Shown here: piece after piece, positions 35,562 through 43,747 of the stretch
Numbering within the stretch: position 1 is the stretch's first letter
Layout: each line of letters begins with the position of its first letter
From: Acidimicrobiaceae bacterium
GTDB lineage: Bacteria > Actinomycetota > Acidimicrobiia > Acidimicrobiales > Ilumatobacteraceae
Length of the DNA stretch: 64,000 bases
Reading direction: 5' to 3'
Assembly (NCBI GenBank): GCA_947446815.1
Contig: CANFGT010000002.1
Coordinates: 208,193 to 272,192 of the forward strand
Notes under the pieces: generated by a model
What the model saw: only the letters and a program-made list of their open reading frames with translations
Database searches by the model: none
What the model was told of the DNA's origin: nothing
Position numbers and translations under genes: made by a program

Positions 35562-35567
35562 TACCGT
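35562..35567 (+). promoter_or_regulatory. -10 box TACCGT of the 144-residue membrane protein
   Basis: TACCGT ends 7 nt before GTG 35575 and overlaps the alternative GTG 35566, which argues against the longer start. Confidence 0.4.
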
Positions 35568-35574
35568 GCCACCT

Positions 35575-36009
35575 GTGAATGACCTTGTACTTATTCTGAA
35601 TCTTCTCGGCACGTGGATGATGGTGGGCGTTATCTGGTTTGTGCAATTAGTGCACTATCCATTGCTTGCAGTGGTGCCAGTCGAAAGTGCGTCGTCAGTT
35701 GCAGTCGATCATCAGCGTCGCACGGCATGGGTCGTGATGATTCCCATGACAGTAGAAGGATTCAGCACCTTGGCACTGATGAAGTGGGTGCCAGATGGCG
35801 TCGCGTGGTGGGTTCCGTGGGCAAACGCCGTTCTACTTGCAGTGGCGCTTGGATGCACAGTGTTTTTGTCAGTGCCGCGTCATGAACGCATGGCAACGAA
35901 TCCAACACTAACGATTGGTCGTGAACTTGTTGTCACCAACTGGCCACGCACTGTTGCTTGGACAGCACGAGGAATCATCCTTGCGCTGATGCTGAACGCG
36001 CGGTTGTAA
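35575..36009 (+). CDS. Small polytopic membrane protein
   Basis: A protein of 144 residues with four hydrophobic helices. The sequence WFVQLVHYPLLAVVPVESAS followed by DHQRRTAWVVMIPMTVEG fits a conserved bacterial family of unknown function. Two conserved His (HYPL, DHQRR) and Arg residues lie near helix ends. The start is GTG 35575 by promoter spacing. Its TAA is directly followed by the stop of the convergent arylsulfatase gene. Confidence 0.75.
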   Translation: MNDLVLILNLLGTWMMVGVIWFVQLVHYPLLAVVPVESASSVAVDHQRRTAWVVMIPMTVEGFSTLALMKWVPDGVAWWVPWANAVLLAVALGCTVFLSVPRHERMATNPTLTIGRELVVTNWPRTVAWTARGIILALMLNARL

Positions 36010-38292
36010 TTACTGCTTGGCGAGAGCTGCGCGCGCTTCGCCTTCAGGGTCGCGGTATGCCTTGCCAATCGCATCAATGATGACGCGGTGAAGGACACCG
36101 TCGGGCATCTCAAACTTGCCGGGCAAGTCCGTATGAATAGCACCCATGCGTTGGTATCCAACGGAGAACGGGTCCACACCGTATGTGAGTGGCACAGTGA
36201 TGGGAAGTGAGCCACTACCCATCGGCACATCGCCGTAGTAGAGATTCATGTCGCCACGGAAACGTCCAGTGGAGTTAAACACTGCACGCACCAACACATC
36301 ACCGACAGGCAGTTCTTCACTGGCGGAGATCACAGTGGAGAAGGAACCAAGGAAGTTGTACACGTAGTGCAAACGACGACCCTTGAGATACAACGCATAA
36401 CCTCCTGCATGACCGCCGTGACACACGATGATGCCGTCGCAATCACCACTTGCAGGAATGCTGAGTTCGGCATTGATGTGGAATGAACGGTTGCGCAGGT
36501 TTGGTGCAGTGGATTCTGGAATTGATGCAATACCTGCGTGGTACACGTAACGATCACGCAACCAGCGGCGATCGCCGTAACGACCCGGCTGGTTATTGAG
36601 TGGTAACACTTGATTCTTCTGAGCTTCTTCCCACCAGAGTTCTTTTAACTCTTGCAACTTGTCAGGGAATTGCGCAGAGACGTCATGACATTCAGAAAAG
36701 TCATTGGCGACGTTGTACAACTCCCAAATGTCTTCTTCAAAGGAGTGCTGGGAAATTGCGCGGTCTTCATAGTTCGACATCATTGGTGGGTGATACACCA
36801 CTGCCTTCCAGCCATTGCTGTAGATGGCGCGTGAGCCCATCATTTCGTAGTACTGCGTGGTGTGTTGTGACGGCGCAGCAGCATCCTGTAATGAATACGC
36901 AAAACTGGTGCCTTCAATTGGCGCTTGTTCAACACCTTTCATCACGCGTGGTGCTTGAATGCCAATGAGTTCAAGAAGCGTTGGTTTGAGGTCAATGGCA
37001 TGAACATATTGATGGCGTGTTTCGCCGGGTGTACCAATGCCCTTTGGCCAATGGATAATCATGGGGTCACACACGCCGCCTTCGTTGGTATCGCGTTTGA
37101 AACGCTTGAGTGGCGTATTGCCCGCCCATGCCCAACCCCATGGGTAGTGGTTGTTGGAATGCTCTGTTCCAATTTCGTCAATGTGCTTGAGGTTTTCTTC
37201 GAGACTTTCAGGAACAAAGTTGTAGAAATACTTCTCGTTGTGACTTCCCGTTGGGCCACCTTCGGCAGAAGCTCCATTGTCACTCATGACAACAACAATG
37301 GTGTTGTCGAGTTCACCTAAGGATTCGATGAACTCCAACAAACGCCCAACCTGTGCATCGGTGTGCGTCATGAAACCAGCAAATGCTTCCATGAGTCGCG
37401 TGTATAAACGCTTTTGATCATCACTGAGTGAATCCCACGCGGGCACCCATGAAGGACGCTCGGAAAGTTCTGTTCCTTCAGGCAATAGGCCCGATGCAAC
37501 TTGACGCTTGAACACATCATCGCGCCATGCATCCCAACCGATATCGAACTTGCCGCGATATGCATCGATGTATGGCTTCGGCGCTTGGTGCGGTGCGTGG
37601 CATGCACCTGGTGCGTAGTACATAAAGAATGGCTTCACAGGGGAGAACGCACGCAAATCCTTGATGTACTGAATTGCTCGATCCGTCATGTCTTCGGTGA
37701 TGTGGTAACCCTCAGCTGGAGTCTTTGGCGGATCAACCTGATGATTGTCATGAATGAGGTCAGGGTGATACTGATCTGTTTCGCCGGCAAGGAATCCGTA
37801 GAAACGGTCGAAGCCTTTACTCAACGGCCAATGCGTGCGTGGACCACCGTCGTTGTTTTCATATGCAGGCGCAAGGTGCCACTTGCCTAAAGCAAATGTT
37901 GCATAACCATTTTCATTCAGAACTTCGGAAACGAATCCATTCTCTGGCGGAATGTTTGCGTCGTAACCAGGGAAACCCTGTGCGAACTCAACAACGCATG
38001 CCATGCCTGAAGCGTGATGATTGCGACCCGTCATCAAGCATGCGCGGGTAGGGGAACAAAGCGCAGTGGTGTGATAATTCGCGTATCGCAAACCTTTTGC
38101 AGCGAGTCCGTCGAATGTTGGCGTATTGAGATCGGAACCGTAGCTACCGAACTGTGCGTATCCCACATCGTCAAGAAGCACGACAACAACGTTGGGTGCA
38201 TCCTCGCCAGGTGTTTGCAATGGTGGCCACCACGGAGTGGAGTCCTCAAAGTAACGACCAGTAACGCCTTCGAAATTCTTGTTGAGTCCCAT
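36010..38292 (-). CDS. Large arylsulfatase
   Basis: Type I sulfatase of 760 residues. NVVVVLLDDVGYAQFGSYG holds the metal-binding Asp pair; the signature is LCSPTRACLMTGR with Cys79 as the formylglycine precursor. MYYAPGACHAPHQAPKPY and VVVMSDNGASAEGG continue the alkaline-phosphatase fold. An extra C-terminal domain (about 575-740) is beta-rich, as in long mycobacterial-type arylsulfatases. There is no signal peptide. ATG 38292 has an AAGGG ribosome-binding site; GTG 38298 is two codons earlier. It is unrelated in detail to the sulfatase at 20.7 kb. Confidence 0.94.
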   Translation of the reverse strand: MGLNKNFEGVTGRYFEDSTPWWPPLQTPGEDAPNVVVVLLDDVGYAQFGSYGSDLNTPTFDGLAAKGLRYANYHTTALCSPTRACLMTGRNHHASGMACVVEFAQGFPGYDANIPPENGFVSEVLNENGYATFALGKWHLAPAYENNDGGPRTHWPLSKGFDRFYGFLAGETDQYHPDLIHDNHQVDPPKTPAEGYHITEDMTDRAIQYIKDLRAFSPVKPFFMYYAPGACHAPHQAPKPYIDAYRGKFDIGWDAWRDDVFKRQVASGLLPEGTELSERPSWVPAWDSLSDDQKRLYTRLMEAFAGFMTHTDAQVGRLLEFIESLGELDNTIVVVMSDNGASAEGGPTGSHNEKYFYNFVPESLEENLKHIDEIGTEHSNNHYPWGWAWAGNTPLKRFKRDTNEGGVCDPMIIHWPKGIGTPGETRHQYVHAIDLKPTLLELIGIQAPRVMKGVEQAPIEGTSFAYSLQDAAAPSQHTTQYYEMMGSRAIYSNGWKAVVYHPPMMSNYEDRAISQHSFEEDIWELYNVANDFSECHDVSAQFPDKLQELKELWWEEAQKNQVLPLNNQPGRYGDRRWLRDRYVYHAGIASIPESTAPNLRNRSFHINAELSIPASGDCDGIIVCHGGHAGGYALYLKGRRLHYVYNFLGSFSTVISASEELPVGDVLVRAVFNSTGRFRGDMNLYYGDVPMGSGSLPITVPLTYGVDPFSVGYQRMGAIHTDLPGKFEMPDGVLHRVIIDAIGKAYRDPEGEARAALAKQ

Positions 38293-38379
38293 GACCACGC
38301 CCTTGAGTTGGAGTTGGTCTCAACTTAGTTCTGTTTCTGAACGGCTCAATGAGTAGAGCGCATTACAGAAAGAGCCGGT

Positions 38380-39228
38380 TTAGCCCTGAATGCAGTGGTT
38401 TGTGGTGGTGCCGATGCCGTCAATGGTGGACACCAAAACATCGCCAGCTTTGAGGAAGACAGGTGGTTTACGACTCACGCCAACACCACCAGGGGTGCCG
38501 GTGAAGATCACGTCTCCAGGGAGCAACTGAACGATGCCAGACAAATAGGCAACGATGTCGCCAACATCAAAGATGAGGTCATCAGTGAGGGAGTCCTGCA
38601 CGACTTCGCCGTTCAAGGTGCAGGTCATGTGCAAGGCATCGCGGTTTGCGAGTCCCTTCGCATCAACGAGCCATGGACCGAAGGGGGAGTAATTCTTGCG
38701 GCTTTTGCCGAGGTCGAAGTGTGGCGGTGACGCTGCGAACTGCAATGCACGGTCGGAGATGTCTTGACCAACCGAGACGCCTGCGATGTGATCCCATGCA
38801 TCGGCCTTTGAAATATTGCGACCACCACTTCCGATGACAACAACTAGTTCCACTTCCCAGTCGATGGCGCCACCAACAACTGGAACATCTGCATATCCGC
38901 CCGCGATGGAGGAAGAAAACTTCGCAAACGTCAGTGGAGTCTTTGGTGGCTCCATTCCGCTCTCTTCGGCGTGTGACTTGTAGTTCAACCCAATTCCGAA
39001 TGATTGCAATGGCCAAGGCGATGGAGCATCAAGCGTGGTGATATCGATAGGAGTTCCAAGGTCGGTGACGGTGGCGGCGAAGGCACGCACTTCATCCCAA
39101 CGGCGGAATGCCTCAATAGGTTCGGATGAGAATTTTCCATCGCTGGCAATGGCCAAGTCGACGACGTTGTTCTCAGGGCCAACAACAAGTTGGGCGCGAC
39201 CATTCAGACAGGCAAAACGAAAGCTCAT
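38380..39228 (-). CDS. Fumarylacetoacetate hydrolase family protein
   Basis: A 282-residue enzyme of the FAH fold, which cleaves C-C bonds of, decarboxylates or isomerises 2-oxo acids. The FAH core is visible: FGIGLNYKSHAEESGMEPP, IDWEVELVVVIGSGGRNISK and GDVIFTGTPGGVGVSR. The metal-binding acidic residues are in EVELVVVIG and further on. Such enzymes often end meta-cleavage or gentisate/homogentisate routes. It lies 87 bases downstream of the arylsulfatase start. Confidence 0.93.
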   Translation of the reverse strand: MSFRFACLNGRAQLVVGPENNVVDLAIASDGKFSSEPIEAFRRWDEVRAFAATVTDLGTPIDITTLDAPSPWPLQSFGIGLNYKSHAEESGMEPPKTPLTFAKFSSSIAGGYADVPVVGGAIDWEVELVVVIGSGGRNISKADAWDHIAGVSVGQDISDRALQFAASPPHFDLGKSRKNYSPFGPWLVDAKGLANRDALHMTCTLNGEVVQDSLTDDLIFDVGDIVAYLSGIVQLLPGDVIFTGTPGGVGVSRKPPVFLKAGDVLVSTIDGIGTTTNHCIQG

Positions 39229-39278
39229 AATTAAGGTCTATCACCCATTGGTTTAGAGTCCGAGCCGTGTTCATTTAT

Positions 39279-39284
39279 TACAGT
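39279..39284 (+). promoter_or_regulatory. -10 box TACAGT of the zinc-ribbon microprotein
   Basis: TACAGT ends 7 nt before ATG 39292. Confidence 0.4.
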
Positions 39285-39291
39285 GGCATTG

Positions 39292-39456
39292 ATGCCAGAA
39301 GGTGAAGTTCCACAGTTTCAGGTACGTCCTGAAGTGAAAGAAAAGCATGACTGCATGTCGTGTGGTTCTCCTTTCGCTACTGCGTGGAGTACCACAGATG
39401 GCAAGGCGTGGCTCTGTAGAGAGTGTGCAAACTTGCACGGGCTCGGTTGTCCGTAA
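39292..39456 (+). CDS. 54-residue zinc-ribbon microprotein
   Basis: A small gene between the FAH and SRPBCC genes. The product has two CxxC pairs, CMSCG and CREC, separated by about 20 residues, plus a further His and Cys at the C-terminus (LHGLGCP). This is the layout of a treble-clef or zinc-ribbon fold. The start is ATG 39292 by -10 spacing; an in-frame GTG at 39283 would add three residues. It may be a DNA- or protein-binding adaptor; function unknown. Confidence 0.65.
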   Translation: MPEGEVPQFQVRPEVKEKHDCMSCGSPFATAWSTTDGKAWLCRECANLHGLGCP

Positions 39457-39459
39457 GAG

Positions 39460-39891
39460 TTATGCGAGAACTTTGCGCAATCCAATGATTGCGGCATCGC
39501 CCACTTTGTTAAACACCTTGTTCAGCACAAAGTTCATTGGTGACAGGTACCAATTGAACGTGAGCTCTGCGTCATAAATGACATCACAACCGGTTGCGGT
39601 GGGAACGATTGTGATGCGGTCCACTGAAGTGAATTGGCTGTTTTTCCCTTTGACCAACATGTTGGTGGGGGCATCGCATTCCAATGTCTCGTAACGCAGA
39701 ACGGAATCTTTCCCTCCGCGACCGCGAACGGTGATGTCAAAGATGGTGCCCAGTCCGGCACCTTCGCCCTTGACCTGCTCTACTTTTTTGATGCCACGAT
39801 CCCATTCTGCAAAATTGCGAAGATCGGACATGTAAGCAAACGCATCTTCCGCAGTCTTTGTGGAAGGAACAGTTGCAACGTAATGAGCCAT
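39460..39891 (-). CDS. SRPBCC / polyketide cyclase-like protein
   Basis: A 143-residue START-like protein that binds a hydrophobic ligand. It begins with a typical VATVPSTKTAEDAFAYMSDL and NFAEWDRGIKKVEQV, followed by alternating beta strands and a long C-terminal helix. Such proteins act as dimers or carriers; enzymatic activity cannot be assigned. Its stop is 3 bases from the stop of the convergent zinc-ribbon microprotein gene. Confidence 0.85.
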   Translation of the reverse strand: MAHYVATVPSTKTAEDAFAYMSDLRNFAEWDRGIKKVEQVKGEGAGLGTIFDITVRGRGGKDSVLRYETLECDAPTNMLVKGKNSQFTSVDRITIVPTATGCDVIYDAELTFNWYLSPMNFVLNKVFNKVGDAAIIGLRKVLA

Positions 39892-39945
39892 GCCTCATTT
39901 AACCGCAGTGACAAGCATCCCATTCCCCATTTCGTACTTCTTGCG

Positions 39946-39951
39946 TAGGTT
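39946..39951 (+). promoter_or_regulatory. -10 box TAGGTT of the DUF2071 gene
   Basis: TAGGTT ends 6 nt before GTG 39958. Confidence 0.5.
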
Positions 39952-39957
39952 GTCGGG

Positions 39958-40668
39958 GTGAAGACTTCATGCCCCAACCCCGTGAAGCGCGCAGTAATGA
40001 CGCAAAGGTGGACAGACCTTGCGTATCTCCACTGGCGCTATGACCCTGCGGTTATTCAGAAATTGTTGCCTGATGGCCTTGAAGTCGACACGTTTAATGG
40101 AAGCGCGTGGGTAGGGCTCATTCCATTTTCAATGCGAGATGTTGGCCTGCCGAAGCTTCCAGCTATTCCATATTTCGGCGATTTCCCTGAGGTGAACGTT
40201 CGAACCTATGTGAGGCGGAATGGCATCCCTGGTGTCTGGTTCTTTTCACTAGATGTGAATCGCCTCGCACCTGCATTGGTTGCGCGCACAACGTACCTCT
40301 TGCCATATTGCTGGGGGAAGGCGTCGAATGAATTGACTGGGGACACATTGAAAACGTCTGTGAAGAGGCGTTGGCCAGATGTTGCATCAACAACGATTGA
40401 AGTGCAAGTAGGAGATGCGATTAACGAACCAGATGAACTCGCAAATTTTTTGACTGCGCGATGGGGTTTGTACTCACGCGGCCTTGGGAAATCTCTGATG
40501 TACGCACCGGTCGATCATGAACCCTGGTTGCTTCATACGGCAACACTCATCAGTCTTCAGGACACTTTGATCGTTGCTGCCGGAATCCCTGCACCACAAG
40601 GCGAACCTCATGTGATGTTCTCACCTGGAGTATCTGTGCGTATCGGAATGCCGCACCGTTCAAAATAG
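39958..40668 (+). CDS. DUF2071 (YqjF-like) family protein
   Basis: A 236-residue cytoplasmic protein of the YqjF/DUF2071 family. The characteristic stretches are TQRWTDLAYLHWRYDPAVIQ, LLPDGLEVDTFNGSAWVGLI, PFSMRDVG and VNVRTYVRRNGIPGVWFFSL. The fold resembles acetoacetate decarboxylase; the biological role is unknown. GTG 39958 fits the promoter. Its TAG touches the stop of the convergent gene. Confidence 0.87.
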   Translation: MKTSCPNPVKRAVMTQRWTDLAYLHWRYDPAVIQKLLPDGLEVDTFNGSAWVGLIPFSMRDVGLPKLPAIPYFGDFPEVNVRTYVRRNGIPGVWFFSLDVNRLAPALVARTTYLLPYCWGKASNELTGDTLKTSVKRRWPDVASTTIEVQVGDAINEPDELANFLTARWGLYSRGLGKSLMYAPVDHEPWLLHTATLISLQDTLIVAAGIPAPQGEPHVMFSPGVSVRIGMPHRSK

Positions 40669-41538
40669 TTATCGACGACGTGGTCGTGCAGCAGGCATCC
40701 AATTTTCGCCAGCGCACTCGTTGATGTGCTGCACGTAACGCTCGCCGGCAGGCTCCAAGATATTTAACAACTGCAGCGTGTTCTGTTCGCCAAAGTGTTG
40801 CCACACCATCTCGCACAGTGCATCGGTGCGTGCTTCCACTTCTTGTCTGTAGGCAACACCTGCATCGTTGATGACACCATCAGTGACGAATCCACGTGTA
40901 GCCAAGTTCTCCAGTCCGACGAGAATTTCATCATCATCAGCACCACGACTACGTGGAATCCACTCTTTCGGATAGCCCATCCATGCATCGTGCAACAGTC
41001 CCGCTTCGACGAGCCCAATATTGTCGTTCACCAAAATTCCAAAGTGACTGTCTCCGCGCCATTCACGAATGCAATTCAATGCATTCCATGCCGACATCAA
41101 TGGATCTGTTGGTCGTGGCCAGGCTTTATGCGCTGCAAAGAGAACTCGTCCGGACGCAGGGATTGCGTCCACTGTGTTCCACAAGTCATCAGCGAGAGCA
41201 CCAAAAGGGTCAATGATTTGTGGTGTCATCTCTTCAAGACCTGCGCGCACTGCGGCATCACGCGCCACTGAGACATCGTGCCAATTCTTAATGTGTGGCG
41301 TTGCGTGAGCAAGAGAGAACTGAATGAACTCACGCTTGATTGTGTAGAACGCAGCAAAGACCGCCTCTGGCCCGGCAATTGCCAGGGGAGCACTTCTATT
41401 CGTGATGTAGTGACCTAGTCCATCAGGCACGCCGAGCGCTGCAAGATTGTCTTTCGCGCGAGGGTCCCAAAAAATCCAACCTAAAAGTTGATGTGAAGCA
41501 AAAGATGCACGGCGTGTGAGGTCAGCCCAATCGGTCAT
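40669..41538 (-). CDS. SCO6745-family protein
   Basis: A 289-residue protein of an actinobacterial family named for a Streptomyces member. Conserved features are TYFTIKREFIQF-like helices after PEAVFAAFY, the central LMSAWNALNCIREWRGDSHF, and a C-terminal winged-helix-like part (VNDAGVAYRQEVEARTDALC-like). The His in GDSHF and the helical bundle suggest a small-molecule-binding regulator or enzyme; function not established. The ATG follows TACGGT by 6 nt. Confidence 0.8.
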   Translation of the reverse strand: MTDWADLTRRASFASHQLLGWIFWDPRAKDNLAALGVPDGLGHYITNRSAPLAIAGPEAVFAAFYTIKREFIQFSLAHATPHIKNWHDVSVARDAAVRAGLEEMTPQIIDPFGALADDLWNTVDAIPASGRVLFAAHKAWPRPTDPLMSAWNALNCIREWRGDSHFGILVNDNIGLVEAGLLHDAWMGYPKEWIPRSRGADDDEILVGLENLATRGFVTDGVINDAGVAYRQEVEARTDALCEMVWQHFGEQNTLQLLNILEPAGERYVQHINECAGENWMPAARPRRR

Positions 41539-41544
41539 GAGATG

Positions 41545-41550
41545 ACCGTA
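41545..41550 (-). promoter_or_regulatory. -10 box TACGGT of the SCO6745-family gene
   Basis: TACGGT ends 6 nt before ATG 41538. Confidence 0.5.
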
Positions 41551-41579
41551 GTGCAGTGATGTAGCTCTGCAACTGAGTG

Positions 41580-42413
41580 CTAGTTATTCGCAGGGCCGAC
41601 GAGCGACGTGAGTTCGCCGTGAATCTCGTCTGTGCCGTGATGTGCAACATCGTCCAGACGGCCGAGATATGTAATGGCGACTTCTCCATTTTCGACAGCT
41701 CCACCATCGGTCTCTGGGTGCATTTGCGTTGGTTCGCCATAGTTCATGCGTACGTAATACGAGCCCGCGTAACCCTCTTTGGCTTCCAACGTGGCGCTCG
41801 ACATCGCGCGAGGAACAATGTGTCCGACTCCTGTACGACGCCATCCCTTGATCTCGCCCACTTCGCAGTTGGGGACATTCACATTGATTACAACAGGCTC
41901 TGCTGGTTTGTTCGCCAGATAACCCTGCACAACAGATGCAGCCACTGTTGCTGCGGTATCCCACTTCTGACCTTTGACTGCGTCATCCCAGCCTTGGCCT
42001 TCAACACCGAAGCCTGTGACTGCCTGGCTGACTGCGATGCCGCTGATGCCGCCGTTACGTGCGGTGATTGCAGCACCCACTGTTCCTGAGTGATACACAG
42101 AGCGACCAACGTTTGCGCCGGGGTTGATGCCAGAGACCACAAGGTCAAATGGGTCGCCGTACAAACCTAGGCGGGCAAAGAACACACACAAAGCGGGAGG
42201 ACCAGAGACGGCCCACGCTGTTTCGATTCCTTCCACCTGACGCTGATGCACTTCTGGCTGAATGATGTGGAGAGCACCGATGGCTGCACCTGCGCCGGAA
42301 TATTCCTGGTCAGGGGCGGCAATGATTACCTCTCCAAAGGGGCGCATCGCACGGGCAAGGACATGAAGTCCCACTGAATCAATACCGTCGTCGTTCGTTA
42401 CCAAAATGCGCAT
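41580..42413 (-). CDS. surE: 5'/3'-nucleotidase SurE
   Basis: Metal-dependent survival nucleotidase of 277 residues that removes phosphate from nucleoside monophosphates. The N-terminal metal motif MRILVTNDDGID is exact, followed by APDQEYSGAG and FDLVVSGINPGANVGRSVYH then SGTVGAAITA. ATG 42413 gives the canonical N-terminus; a longer in-frame extension to 42464 is rejected. It is divergent from the amidohydrolase gene. Confidence 0.95.
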   Translation of the reverse strand: MRILVTNDDGIDSVGLHVLARAMRPFGEVIIAAPDQEYSGAGAAIGALHIIQPEVHQRQVEGIETAWAVSGPPALCVFFARLGLYGDPFDLVVSGINPGANVGRSVYHSGTVGAAITARNGGISGIAVSQAVTGFGVEGQGWDDAVKGQKWDTAATVAASVVQGYLANKPAEPVVINVNVPNCEVGEIKGWRRTGVGHIVPRAMSSATLEAKEGYAGSYYVRMNYGEPTQMHPETDGGAVENGEVAITYLGRLDDVAHHGTDEIHGELTSLVGPANN

Positions 42414-42559
42414 GTAGATAGTTTGCCCGATGGAGATGAACACGGGCTTACGGGGAACCCTCACATTGGTAACTACTTGGCTATGGAAGTTGCCAATTAT
42501 GGGTGGTACCGTTCGATTCTGTTGATGTTCACGTCAACGAAGAGTGGAGGGGGACCCAC

Positions 42560-43747
42560 ATGACTTACGCAGGCGACCGCATTCTGTATGACGCGGACAC
42601 ACACATCATGGAGCTTCCAGATTTCTTGAGGAAGTACGCAGACCCAGATATTCGCGAAGAACTTCCACTTGTTGATTACGGCCGGTCATTAGTAACAGAC
42701 GAAGAAGTCGCTGTCATCGTAGAAAATGGTTCACGTCACTCAGACGACCATAGGAATTCGCTTGTGGCACTCGGCGATCGCATGATTACCGAAGTCAAAG
42801 AAATTCAAGCGCTCGGTGCATTTGACAAAGAAGACCGAGTGATCGCAAATGACATGTTGGGCTTTATGAAGCAGCTTGTGTTTGCAACACACAGTCTTCA
42901 CATGCCGTTCTCGCCGTCAAAGAAGATTGAGGACCGACTTCGTTATGGCGGCGCTCGTGCTCACAACCGTCACATGGCCGACTTCTGTTCCATTGATGAT
43001 CGCCTCATGGGAGTCGCAGCCATTCCATTAGAGAATCCAGAGCTCGCTTTTGAAGAAGTGAAGTGGTCTCTCGATAATGGATTGGAAGCGATGTGGATTC
43101 CGCATCGTCTTGCGGGTGATCGTTCGCCTACTCACGTTGACTACAACCCCATCTGGGCATTGTTGCAAGAAGCACAAGTTCCGTTGGTCTTCCACGTTGG
43201 CGGCAATCCATTGCAGTTGCATCCAGGATGGAGCAATAACGGACGCGCAGCTACCAAAGACTGGATGGGCGGCGGTGAGAATGTGCGTGCACGTGATGCA
43301 GTTGTTTTGCATCAGGGCATCGAAACCTTCATTGGCATGATGGTGATGGATGGAATTCTTGAAGAGTTCCCGCGTCTCAAGATGGCCTCTGTCGAATTGG
43401 GCGCCGGATGGGTGCCAGAAACTTTGGTGCGACTTGACCAGACGCATAAGGCGTACTCAAGGGTGGATGAGCGTTTGAAGAGTTTCACTCGTGCTCCATC
43501 TGAACAAATCACAGAGCAGATGGCCTTTACACCGTTTGTCTTTGAAGATGTGGCACGACTGATCGCTCATTCAAACGATGATCTGTATTTGTTCTCGAGC
43601 GACTACCCACATACCGAGGGTGGACGCGATCCGATTGCTCGATTCGAATCTTGCATGCAAGATGTTCCGCAAGCCTCGGTTGACAAGTTCAACTCGGGGA
43701 ACTTCCTGCGGGTCTTCCAGCGAGCCAACGTGACCGCACGCGGCTAA
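42560..43747 (+). CDS. Amidohydrolase-family metal enzyme
   Basis: TIM-barrel hydrolase or decarboxylase of 395 residues in the amidohydrolase 2 group. The N-terminal metal site is YDADTHIMELPDFL (DxH), a second His is in LVFHVGGNPLQLHPG, and the C-terminal Asp/His region is DLYLFSSDYPHTEGGRDPI. ATG 42560 has a strong GGAGGGGG ribosome-binding site. The 3' end overlaps the convergent P-type ATPase gene by 59 bases. Confidence 0.92.
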   Translation: MTYAGDRILYDADTHIMELPDFLRKYADPDIREELPLVDYGRSLVTDEEVAVIVENGSRHSDDHRNSLVALGDRMITEVKEIQALGAFDKEDRVIANDMLGFMKQLVFATHSLHMPFSPSKKIEDRLRYGGARAHNRHMADFCSIDDRLMGVAAIPLENPELAFEEVKWSLDNGLEAMWIPHRLAGDRSPTHVDYNPIWALLQEAQVPLVFHVGGNPLQLHPGWSNNGRAATKDWMGGGENVRARDAVVLHQGIETFIGMMVMDGILEEFPRLKMASVELGAGWVPETLVRLDQTHKAYSRVDERLKSFTRAPSEQITEQMAFTPFVFEDVARLIAHSNDDLYLFSSDYPHTEGGRDPIARFESCMQDVPQASVDKFNSGNFLRVFQRANVTARG

